12,128 nt of DNA from NCBI GenBank assembly GCA_030671745.1, contig DAOVHT010000028.1, positions 1 through 12,128 of the forward strand. The letters are read 5' to 3'. Source of the stretch: Candidatus Nanohaloarchaea archaeon (lineage in GTDB: Archaea; EX4484-52; GLR71). Position numbers and translations under genes: made by a program. The number at the start of each line of letters is the position of its first letter. Position 1 is the stretch's first letter. The notes under the pieces were generated by a model that saw nothing but the letters and a program-made list of their open reading frames with translations, was not told the origin of the DNA and ran no database searches. This document shows positions 1 through 12,000 of the stretch, piece by piece.

Positions 1-3000
1 CAAGAAATCAGCACAGGATTATGAATTGATAGATAGTTGGGTCTGTACATCGTGCGCTACGTGGACACAGGCAAATTTCACTTATGATTACACATATACA
101 GACATCTCAAGCTGGGAATTCAAGTTCAACGCGACAAACGCTGATGGTTTGACTGAACTTTCTGGTCTCGCATATTCAGTCGAGAAAGATGATGTTGCGG
201 TGTACAATGAAACTCCTGGCTGGGCTGCAACGGTCATGCGAAGTTCAGCATTGAATTTCACGACAAGGTTTGATGATACAGACAATGGGACGTCTCCTGA
301 AATTCTTGAGTTCGGTAAGGGGTATTTCCAGATATCCAAATTCGGAAGCAATATCACATTCAATGATTATTATCCTGCAAGTCCGGTGGTCAATGCAACC
401 GGATATATGCTATATGAGATGACAACAGCTGAATGGTGCGATTCAGCCAAATCATATTCGCTTGGACCTAACTATTATATAACCGGGCTTTCCGGGTCAT
501 CTTATTACAAGGACAATTCTACTATTCCTGCACCGTACGATTCAATCCCTTTCACACTCTTAGGTAACCTGTCTGCATCATATATGACGTTGCCTGACGG
601 TAGCATTAATTATACGCGAGGCAGTTCAATACCTCTTGACGGTATCATTGAAGATGATTGCGGTGCCGTAAAATCAGACAGTGCAAAATATGGAACTGAA
701 TATGTATTGTCTCATGGCATCACTGAATATTCAGTCATAGTCTCTCTTGCTACAGGGTCATGGGACTCACCTGGAAATGCGCCGCTTGGATGGTATGATG
801 TAACCATGACCACTTATTCTGAAGGTACTGAATCAGGGGATTATGTTGATGGTGTAGAGGTGCTTTCAAATGCATTCTATCTGTCGACAGTACCTCAATC
901 GGATTATGTAAGTGTAGTGCCTGCAAGTGATGGGTGGTCTGCGTCACCTGTCAATTTTACTATAAATGTCACTGATGAGGATAATGATACGGTTGCGGTA
1001 TATCTTTATCTTAAGAAAGGTGCAGGGGCTTGGGTCTTGTATGAGAATTGGACATGCTATGACTGCAATGATAACCAGACAATGTTCAACAGGACGTTCA
1101 CTCAGGATGAGATCGATACATGGTATTACATATTCAACGCATCAGACCAGTCCGGAAATGTGAATGTATCACTTCAGTCTGGGTCATTCACAGTTGAGAA
1201 GGATGACATATCATTTACTGATATCGCTCCAGCAACTGTTGATATAAACAGGACTAGCGGCAGTGCAATATTGGCGTTAAGGGTCTATGATGATGACAAC
1301 GATACATATACTACAAACCTTTCATCAGTGTCACCTGATGAAGTTCAGTTTTACATAACAAATGATTCGGCAGCATCTAACTGGCGCGAGGAGATAACTG
1401 ATACAAAAAACACTACACATTACTATCTTGATTTTGATCCGGGTTGCGAATATGTGGCAAACCATCAGGAATGGAAAGTCAATACATCAAGTGATTATTT
1501 TGCGACAAATGACACTAAAGATTTCGTTACGCTTTATGTGGATATATACGGAACACTTACGGCTACACAGGTGTTCCCTGACACTTCGACAAATTACAGT
1601 CAGGAGGATATCATACCGGTGAACGGTACACTTGCTGATGATTGCGGTACTGCGATAACAGGGGCAAGCGTTTATTTCAATCTGACTCTTGATGCAAATA
1701 CGTATAGGTGCCCGGTTGCAGGGGATGCAACTGATGAAGGTGCGGGTGTATATTCCTGCAACTTTGATTCAGCCGGTAAAAGTGCGGGGTATTATAATGT
1801 GACGATGTATACTGAAAAGGCATACAACAATCCTGATTCTGATCTGCGCGAGGACGCATTCTTCCTCATATCACCTATCGCCCTATCTTCAGAGACTGTA
1901 AGTTCAGATGATTCAGGATGGGGTTCTGAGAGGAATTTCTCAATCATCGTAAGCCATTATACTGGTGTGAACCTGACATTATGGCACAGTAAAGGATTAA
2001 GTGGAGGTCCTTACAGTGCTGTGAACAGTTCATTCTTGCCCAGTCCTTCAAGTCAACAGGTGGACGTGTTCAATAATTATACCTGTACTGACATGGGTAC
2101 ATGGTTCTATAAGTTCAATGCTACAGACTCAAATTCAGAAGGGAATATGACAACCACATTCCATGATTATACATTGACCACAGATGATATCATGCTTGGT
2201 CAGTCTCATGTGGGAAATGCGTCTTATGTCAACAGGTCATTGACAATTGATCCTGTTTCCGTGCGTCTTGCGCATAGTGTGAATGATACTGTCCGAAATG
2301 TATTGATAGGTGCTACAACAGCTACACTTTACATCAACGTCACAAATGATAATGCTGCCAACTATACGACTGTAGATTCTAATACTACAAACTCAACAGG
2401 GTATATCAATTTTGATTTCCTGCCTGATTGCTCGTATTCTGTAGGGGCGCAGAAATGGCAGACTTATACGGAATCTGATACTTGTTATTCTGACAAGCTG
2501 TCTTCATATTTCACTGTATATGTGCAGGGTGATCTGAGACCCAATGTCACACTTCCTAAAGATCTTGAACAGTACCAGAACGGTATCGAGAATGTGACGA
2601 TAAACATAACACTTTTCGATGAGTGCGGTCTTGACATCTCCAATGCTGAACTGAACATTACACTGAACAATACTGATGTGGATGCAGTTGACTATTGTAC
2701 AGATGTAATCAATCTTGGTTCCGGTAACTATTCCTGTGAATGGGAGACTACAGTCACTGGTGTCGGTCGGTATGATGTCATAGTCAAGGCATACAATGTG
2801 ACCTATTATAACAATGGCACTACCACATTATCTGATTCTTTCCGGGTCATACCACCTATAAACAATGCGCCTAACCTTACAAATAATACAATGGTGTATG
2901 ACATTGATGGTTGGGGCGCTACATTCAACTTTTCAGTTGAGGTATACGATAAGGATTATGACACTGTGAATGTCTCATTCTGGATATCGTCTGATAATTC

Positions 3001-6000
3001 AACTTGGGTGTTTGAGGATTCACAAAATTGTACAGCATGCAATGACTGGAACCAGTTGAATTTCAGCTATGAAGGTTTCTCTTGTTCAGATCAGCAAGAG
3101 TGGTATTTCAAGTTCAATGCGACAGACTATGAGAATGATACAGAACTTTCAGGAGTCAATTTCACGGTTGAGAAAGATGATGTGACTGTTGTATATTCAG
3201 TAGGTGGCGGTAATGCCACTTATGTCAACAGGACAAGCCCGGGTACCACGCAGTTGATATTCTCGGTGTTTGATGCAGACAATGTAAGCAATCCTGCACT
3301 TCCATCCGGACGGAATGGCACGTTCTGGGTATCATATGATGATACGACTTATGATGATGGATATTTCAACCAGACCAATTCAACAGGGCATATCAATTAC
3401 ATATTCAAGCCGTCCTGTTCACCTAAATATGCTATAGGACCACAGAACTGGACAGGCGGCATAAAAGATGATACATGTTACTTTGATACCAATGATACTG
3501 AGTCGCTCATCGTATATGTTGTCGGTGAGATGAATGATACTCTTGTCTCTCCTTTGGGTGGAGACTTCTTTGAGAATGATAATGTCAGCATCAGGGTAAA
3601 CCTTACGCAGGAATGTGATGCGACTGATCTGGTCGTTGATGCGGCTGTGGATTTTTCTGTGCACCATGATGCCTATTCTGCGACCTGTTCTGTGGTGAAT
3701 GAGGCTGACGGTAATTATAACTGTACATGGAATGTGACAGGTGCACCGGGTGGTTGGTATAACATAACTATAAATTCGACAAGGCAGTATCTGAATCCTA
3801 TATCTGAATTGAAAGTGAATTCATTTTTCCATCAGATCAATCCTGTGATTACTGGCGCTGTTTCCGACAGGTCATCAATCGTTTGGGGTAACGATGCTGC
3901 AAAGTCGCAGGTGACATTCACTGTAAATGTGACCGATGATGACGACACTGTCGATGTATACCTTTGGGAATCATTGGGTTCTTCTACAGGTCCATGGACG
4001 CTTGCTGACCAGACCACCTGTGTTGATTGCATAAACACGACAAAGACACTTACAAGGACGTATAGCGCTTGCGGTAACATAGGTACTTGGTACTGGAAGA
4101 TAAATGTCAGTGATACTGATGCATTGTCTGATGAAGAGCCGGTATATAATTTCAATGTCACAAAACGTGGTGTTTATTTCACCCATGACAGCGGAAACAA
4201 TACCGATGTGCTCCGTACCGGGACCAATACGACCACTCTGAAAGTGCGCACATTCGACAATTATACTGACAGCAATCTAGGTAGCGGTATGCAGGGTTAT
4301 TTCTGGGTCACCACAAACGGTACGACCACTGAAATCTGGGGTACTCCTTTAGGCGATACTACTGATTTCCAGGGTTATGTAGAGTATGATTTCAATCCGG
4401 GATGTTCTTCGCCACTGTATCTTACGGGTACGCAGGATTGGAAAGCAGGGATAATTGGTGGTAGCTGTTACCTTGATACGAATTCAACATTTTTTGAGCT
4501 TGACATAAACGGAAGCCTTTCAAACAATCTGGACGTACCTGTACCGACTGAAAGGTATGAGAAGGAGACAGACATTACTCTTTACGGTACAATTAGTGAT
4601 GATTGTACTGCAACAACCGGCATTTATGTATCTTCTGCCGATACGGTCAAGTTTGACATTACCGGAGTGAATACATACCTCTGTTCAGTGTTCACTGATT
4701 TCGCTAATGGTACCTACAGCTGTGACTGGGACAATATAGGACCTTTCCTTGGTCTGCATAATATCACATTGAATTCGACAAAAGCATATTATGATCTGTC
4801 AAGCATTTCTGTTGAAGATGCATTCAGGATAGGGATCGCTCCGGAGATGGGTGAGACCTATGTTGATATCGAGGCAGACGGGTGGGGACATAATTATACA
4901 TTCAAGGTTGAATTCAGGGACATGGAACCGGATGATACTGATAATATAACATTCTATAAAGCATACAGTGATGCAGGTCCATGGTATCCGGTGGCATCTG
5001 AAGAAAGATTCAATGGAGTCTCCTGGGCAAATATAACTTTCAATAAGATCTTTGATTGTTCCGATCTCGTATCGGGACCTTATCTGTATTATAAGTTCAA
5101 TGTGACTGACAGTTTCGGATATACAGATGAGTCTGCCATAAAGAATATCACGCTTGAGAAAGATGACATTGAAGTTATCTATATCTCTGGTGAAAGCGTG
5201 TCGATAGACCGTGAAGGTTCAGATGCTGCGTATTTCAAGGTGTTAGTGAATGATACTGATTTCGGTGCAGTTGTAGGTCCTGATACAAATGCAACTGTCT
5301 GGAAAACTTTTGATGCCGCAACTTTTGATGTGGGTAATGGTACTGTGACTGATGCAAACGGGTATGTCAATTATTCATTTGATCCGGATTGCGGCTATTC
5401 TGCATCGGATGCGCAGTATTGGCTTGTCGGGACAACCGGAAATGCATGCTATGATAATGTCAATATGACTGTTCCAAGACAGTTTGCAATTGTCGGGCAA
5501 CTTAAGAATAATCTTTACAGACCGCTCCAGAGTTCAGTGTTCAATGTAACTGATGGTGTTTACTTTAATGTGTCGACAGGTACCGATTGTCCTGCTGAGG
5601 GTACCCAGTCAGGGGCTACAATAAAACTTAACCTGACACATTCTGGAAGTACTACATATGAATGCAGTCCTGTAAATGATGAAGGTACCGGGATATATAA
5701 TTGCACATGGGATTCAACAGCCAAACTTGAAGGGAATTATACAGTCAACATGACTTCAACTTTAGCGGATCATAATTCAAATAACACATGGTGGACTAAT
5801 CGGTTCTGGCTTGAGAATTTCAATGCCACATCAGAAAATAAGACTGTCTATATATACAATTATACTGCCGGGGCTTGGGAGGATCTATCCGGCAGTACAG
5901 TCGGTTGGACAAGGATGTTCAATTACACTCTTGACATCTATGATGTTGAGGGAGATACGATCAACTGCAGTCTGTTGATATCAAAAGACGGGCAGTCAAC

Positions 6001-9000
6001 ATGGGAATATGCAGGTTCGGATATAATCTCTGGAACTCCCGGGACACCGACTGAAGGTACATGTACATATGTCTATCAGGGATTCAATGTATCTGATATC
6101 GGAAATGATAATTGGTATAAATGGGAAGTCAAAGATGATGAAGCTATGAATGCTTATAATACTACATCAATCAATTCTCCAAACCTTACTAAGTCAATAG
6201 TCAATGTCTCATATGTTCTTGGTAATGATACTTATGTCAACAGGAGTGACATTATGCTAAATAATGTTGACACTTTGACATTGAGAGTGTTTGATACTGA
6301 AAACAATTCATATGTGCCTGTCGGCGTGAATACAAGTTTCTGGGTCACAGGTGACGCTTCTGCATACATATTGAGCAATGTCACAGATACGAATGCAACT
6401 GGATATTCAATCGCTGAGTTCAATCCGACCTGTTCTTATTCAACTGGATGGCAATATTGGGTTGGTGGCGTCAGTGGTGATGACGGGTATCAGGATGCCA
6501 ACGTATCTTCAAATTATACATTGAAAGTGATAGGCAGTTTATCATTGAACCTGAGCACTCCTGCCGGAGAGAAATATCTGAGGGGTGACAATGTATCTAT
6601 CCGTGGCAACATATCTGATGATTGCGGTACTGACATGCCGGCTGCGACAGTCAATTTCACATCAGTCAATGTTGACAGTTCAGATAGCTTCTATTGTTCT
6701 GGTATCATCAATGAAGGAGATGGCCAGTATAATTGCACATTCAATACAAGTGTTCCTGTCGTCATGCCTACAAGATTTTATGACATTCAATTCACAGTCA
6801 ACCTGACAGACCACAACATGAATTATACTGTATATCCAAACATATTCTGGATTGAGACAAAGCCATATCTAGATGCACCTGCATCAGTTCCGGTAAGCGG
6901 CGGTTGGGGTGAGAGTTGGACATATAGCGTCAATGTGACTGATGAAGATATGGATACTCTGACAGTTAAGCTGTATACCAATACATCTGGAGGTAACTGG
7001 GAACTCAAAGGGACCAACAGTTCAGTATCGGGAAATAATGTGACTGTGACATTCGTAATTCCATCACCTGCATTCTCATCCACATTAGCTGATACAGGTC
7101 GGATGTTCAAGTTCAATGTAAGTGAGAATTCAGTTGATTTCGCGGGCAATGTAGATGAGACAGATAATATCTCATTCTACCTTGAACGGGATAACATAAG
7201 CCTGACTCTTCTTCAGGGTAATAATTCAATGATCAACCGAAGTGATGCGGGGTCAGTTGCATATCTGTCAATCAGACTCAATGATACAGACCGAGATTTC
7301 CTCTTGAACGGTAAGTTGCTTGATTTCTATACCACAAGGAATATATCTGAACCAACAGATTTCATAGTGCTTGATACTGCAATGACAGGTCCTCCAAATG
7401 CGGCAGGAATCGCTAATTATTCATTCAATCTGAACTCAAAAGGTGACCGTTGTGACTTTGATGTAGGTCCTCAGAAGTGGATGGTCGGTCTTTCTGGGGA
7501 GTCAGACTTAGAAGATAAGAATTCAACAGAGTTCTATTTCAATATAACTACTATACCTCTTGAATCTGATGTCATGTCACCTGTTTCAGGTGAGATATAC
7601 AGGAGAGGTCCGGATGTTTTCGATACCCTTATAATTGATTCTAATGTCACTGATGACTGCGGTCTTGTAATCGGAGCTGATGTAAGCATCTCTGTGACAC
7701 AGGGTGGTACTGAATATGGTTCTTGCATAACTTCTGCAGATGATGGTGACGGTACATATACATGCACATTGAATCCGGATGTCTTGTGGCCATTGGGATA
7801 CTATAATATCACGATTGATGCAACAAAGGCATATTATAATGATTCTATGACTACAACTTATGACGATGCATTCCGTCTTGTAAGTCAGCCTAAACTGACA
7901 GCACCGGCAGTCGTGTCAACCAGTGCTGAAGGTACAAGTGATGGCGGTTGGAATGAATCATGGAAATTTACTGTCAATGTCCAGGATCTTGACGTGTGGG
8001 CGTCTGATGATGTGAATGTAAGTGTCTGGGTAAACCTTAGCGGTGACTGGGAGGTCATAAATTCAACTATCGTATCTGTCACCGGTGGAGTTCAACCGGT
8101 CGTGTTTGATGATCACAGGTTCCTCCCGGTAGATATGGGTACAAGGTATTACAAGTTCAATGCAAGCGACACATTGTCAACAAAGAATGAGACTGCTGTG
8201 AACAGTTTCGATATTGTGCGTGATGAGGTTGACAGTTTCTTGCAGGCATCAGATTCATCTGTTGATCGAGAGGGTTCTGATGTGGCTGTGTTCAATGTAC
8301 TTGTCCGGGATATAGATTCAGGAATTTATCTTGACAGCGGTGTGAACGTGTCATTCTGGGTCACTATAAATGCCAGTGATTCGAACAGTTTCGCTGCAGG
8401 TGTCATAAACCAGACAGATGCATCAGGTATCGCCAAGTATTATTTTGATCCTGACTGTGTATATTCAGTGGGGACACAGGATTGGCGTGGTGGCGTTTTC
8501 GGTGATTTCAGGTTTGTAGAGTTCGGTGCAAATGTGTCATCTACTGTGACTGTTGCAGGACAGCTCAAGAACAATCTTACATTGCCGTTGAATGCAAGCA
8601 TACACAATGTAACGGATGCCATAATTCACAGGTTCACTACACTTTCGGAATGTTCGTCTATCAGGGCTGATGAGGATCCAGTCATTGATGCGTCAACGTA
8701 TTCCATAGAGGTGAAGTCAAGCGCATCCTCGACCTATACTGAGCTTACTGCATACAATGAGAATGATGGTGATTATAATGCAACGTTCGATACGACCGGA
8801 TGGGCCGAAGGGTACTATGATGTACGTGTCAACTCAAGCAAGACAGACTTCAATCCGAATTCAACAGAGCATCTGTTGCGGTTCTGGCTTGAGAATCTGA
8901 ACACTACATATGATAATGAATCAGTCACGCCGGCAAGCGGTGGATGGAGCAGGAATTTCACATTCAACATATCTGTCTTGGATGTTGAAGCTGATGATGT

Positions 9001-12000
9001 GACCTGCACATTGTTTACAAACACTACAGGCACTTGGGTCAGTCGAGGACAGGATACTATTTCTGGAGGGGTGGGTAACTGCAGTATTCTAGTCTGGGAT
9101 TTCACACCACAGGATGTTGGTTCTGCATCATACAAGTTCCAGATTGAGGATGCTGAAGCATCAAACACATTCAATACGACCGTGTTTACGGGTCTTACTA
9201 TAACTAAACCTGTGGTATCTGTGACATTTGAGTCACTGAATGATACACTTGTCAATCGGTCTGCCGGAAGTGATATCCTTGTTGTAAGGGTTTATGATAC
9301 TGAGAACAAGTCATATGTAAATGATTCCAATGTGACTTTCTGGGTCACGACAGATGGGCAGGGTCTTGATGCTGGTTCTGTCTTTACGACCAATTCTACA
9401 GGTCAGGCATCATTTGCATTTACACCGACATGCACCCCTTATTATGAGACGGGATATCAGTTATGGTTGGCAGGTGTCACTGATGATAATTATGTCAATT
9501 CAAATACATCTTCAAATTATACAATTACAGTCTATGGGCAGATGACCAATCTTGTCAGTTCTCCGGCCGGTGAGAAATATCTTCGCGGTGAGGATAATGT
9601 TACTATCCGTGCGAATATAACTAGTGACTGCAGTTCGCAGGAGACCATGAATGAGACTCTTGTCAATTTCACTATTGTGTCTCAGTATACGGGAACACCT
9701 TATGGATGCACGACTGAGATATATAATGAGACCACAGGGTATTACAACTGCACTTTCGATACTTCGGGCAAAGAACCACGCGGTTATAATATTACAATGA
9801 ACTCAACTCAAGAGTTCTACATAACAGACATAAGCACTGAGGTGTATTCACCGGCAACCGAATCGTTCTGGATAGAGACGAGACCTACACTTGTTGCATC
9901 TAATGTAACTCCTGAATCAGGAGGTTGGGGTGAAAAACATTATTTTACGGTCAATGCAACTGACTATGATCTTGATACATTGATAGTCAAAGCATGGTTC
10001 AGGGAAGCAAGTGAAAGTTATACAACTATCAATTCTCTGACAAATAATACTATCTCAGGTTCAGATCAATATGTTACATTCTCGTCGAAGATATTCAACA
10101 ATGTCTATGCCGGGACTACATGGTACTATAAATTCAATGTGACTGCAGCAGACGGTGACGGGTACATAAATGAGACAGTTGAAAAATCATTCTATGTTGA
10201 ACCTGATACTGTATATATTGAATATATAACTGGGAACAATACGATTGTCAACAGGTCTGCACAGGTGACAGATTCAGATTATAATGTCACGTTCATCACG
10301 CGGGCATGGGATGTTGATAAAAATCCAGATGAATTCATTCCATTTAGGCAGAGTAAATTTTATCTGACAAATGATAATTTCAATAATTATGTGCCATATC
10401 CATCAGCACCCACAAGTTACATCAATACAAATGCTACCGGGTATCAGACATATACATTTACTCCAGATTGCAGTTATGCAGTAGGACCGCAAAAATGGAA
10501 ATCAGGACTTATTGATAATGATCCTTATAATTCAACGAATTCCACTGAATTCTATTTCAATATAACGACCACACCTCTTGTAGCCATGCTTGACTATCCT
10601 ATGGGTGGAGGTATCACATTTGAGAAAGGAGTTGACAATATCCTTCTTCGCGGTAATGTCAGTGATGATTGCGGTCCTGTTTCGGGTGCAAATGTGAACA
10701 TCAGTGTTGTGCAGGGGGGGACTACTTATGCTGAATGTTATCCTGCAGGGGATGAGGATTCAGGATGGTATAATTGTACTATTGCTAATACTACGCATAA
10801 TTCATGGCCTGTGGGATTGTATAATGTTACAATGAAAGCAGACAAAGCCTATTATAATGATTCGGATATCTTTGTTGTTGAAAATGCTTTCAGGTTGGTT
10901 GCAAGACCTGTACTGTCAAATCCTACTGCAACATCAACACAGGGTGGAAGTGTGGGTGGTTGGGGTGAGGACTGGACATTCACTGTGGATATATTGGATT
11001 CAGATGGGGACAGTTCAAATGTAAGTCTTTGGATAAATCTGACAGGGTCATGGGAACTTATGGATTCAGTCATCTGGGCACAGGGAAATCCAACCATAAC
11101 TTTTTCCGGCAAGACATTCTCTTGTGCTGCTGCAGTTGATCTTGGTGTGAAGCAATACAAGTTCAATGTGTCTGATGACTTCAATTATACGGATGAAATC
11201 AGTTCTACAATGACAATTGAAAAAGATGATGTTGTTGCAATACCAACAGGTACTGGTGGTCAAAGTGTTGACAGGAACGGTACGGCTACCATACTTCTTA
11301 AGACACAGATAATGGATACAGATAAAGCATATGCACCTGTCGGGTCAGGTGTGGATGGCATGACATGGGTCACTGTCAATGGCAGTGATCTTGACAGTTA
11401 TGATGATGGCCATTCGTTGCAGACAGATGCAAGCGGGTACCTCAATTATGATTTTGATATAAACTGTTCCTATACGACAGGGGAGCATGCATGGAGAGGT
11501 GGAACTTCCAGCAGTACATGTTATAAGGATTCTACATCATCTACAATCTACTTTGATTCAGTCGGTAAATTATATACAGATATTGAATTGCCTGTGAACG
11601 GTTCAAGTTACGGTACAGGTACATCAATAGTTATGAGGGCTAATGTGACAAGTGATTGTGTTGATGAGGGTCTGATCGATTCAGAGTCAAAAGGGTTTGA
11701 ACTCAAGAGTCCATCCTCATCATGGTACGGATGTGCTCCTATAAATGAAGAGACAGGTCCTGATGCGGGATGGTACAATTGCAGTTGGGATTCAACATTC
11801 AAGCAGCCGGGTAATTGGACAATAAGGACAAATGCGTCAAATGATACATATTATACTGCGGTCAATACATGGGTGGATCATTTTGCAATTCTGAATAATC
11901 TTGCAGAGTATTCTGATATGGATGTTACACCTGTTTCGGGTGCATGGGGTACTCTTTATACTTTCACTGTCAATTTCACTGATTCTAATGCAGATACGAT

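Larger units (their letters stand above)
5819..6865 (+). repeat. Cassette U6: B6-C6-A6 (longest copy)
   Basis: B6 (5819-6199) is extended, about 20 residues longer than other B domains. It has VGW (Trp 1969), YDVEGDT and a cysteine pair, TINCSL (1989) and GTCTY (2021), also seen in B9 and B12. The KFN strand is changed to YKWEVKD. C6 (6200-6529) has YVNRS, SFWVT, TNATGY and PTCSY (2144), with no second cysteine. A6 (6530-6865) has AGEKYLRG, SDDCG (2208), FYC (2232), YNCTF (2245) and FWIETKP. By hand count this cassette alone holds about 25 N-x-S/T sequons. Confidence 0.86.

Noticed and set aside
44..55. CxxC as a thioredoxin-like active site or zinc knuckle
   Set aside because: There is no thioredoxin-fold context, and no second CxxC or His pair nearby to complete a metal site; a structural disulfide is simpler.
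236..238. First in-frame ATG as a possible start codon
   Set aside because: It lies inside C0, and coherent B0 domain sequence (CxxC, KFNAT, EKDDV) is already being read upstream in the same frame.
966..1163. Plus-strand open frame in another phase, and similar ones at 1428-1622, 6585-6806, 9354-9545 and 11901-12092
   Set aside because: These are out-of-phase readings inside the main frame. Their translations lack the conserved repeat motifs, which are all in the frame starting at base 2.
3832..4161. Minus-strand open frame of 109 codons
   Set aside because: It is antisense to B4, with Ser/Thr/Val-rich low-complexity content expected from reading the opposite strand of this repeat.
8815..9255. 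Minus-strand open frame of 146 codons, the longest closed frame in the window
   Set aside because: It lies wholly antisense to C-A-B repeat coding sequence in U8/U9. Its sequence mirrors the codon pattern of the + strand and shows no domain of its own.
10852..11184. Minus-strand open frame of 110 codons, and a similar one at 6823-7149
   Set aside because: Both are antisense to equivalent parts of the repeat (end of A and B, or B alone). They recur because the + strand repeats, not because they are genes.
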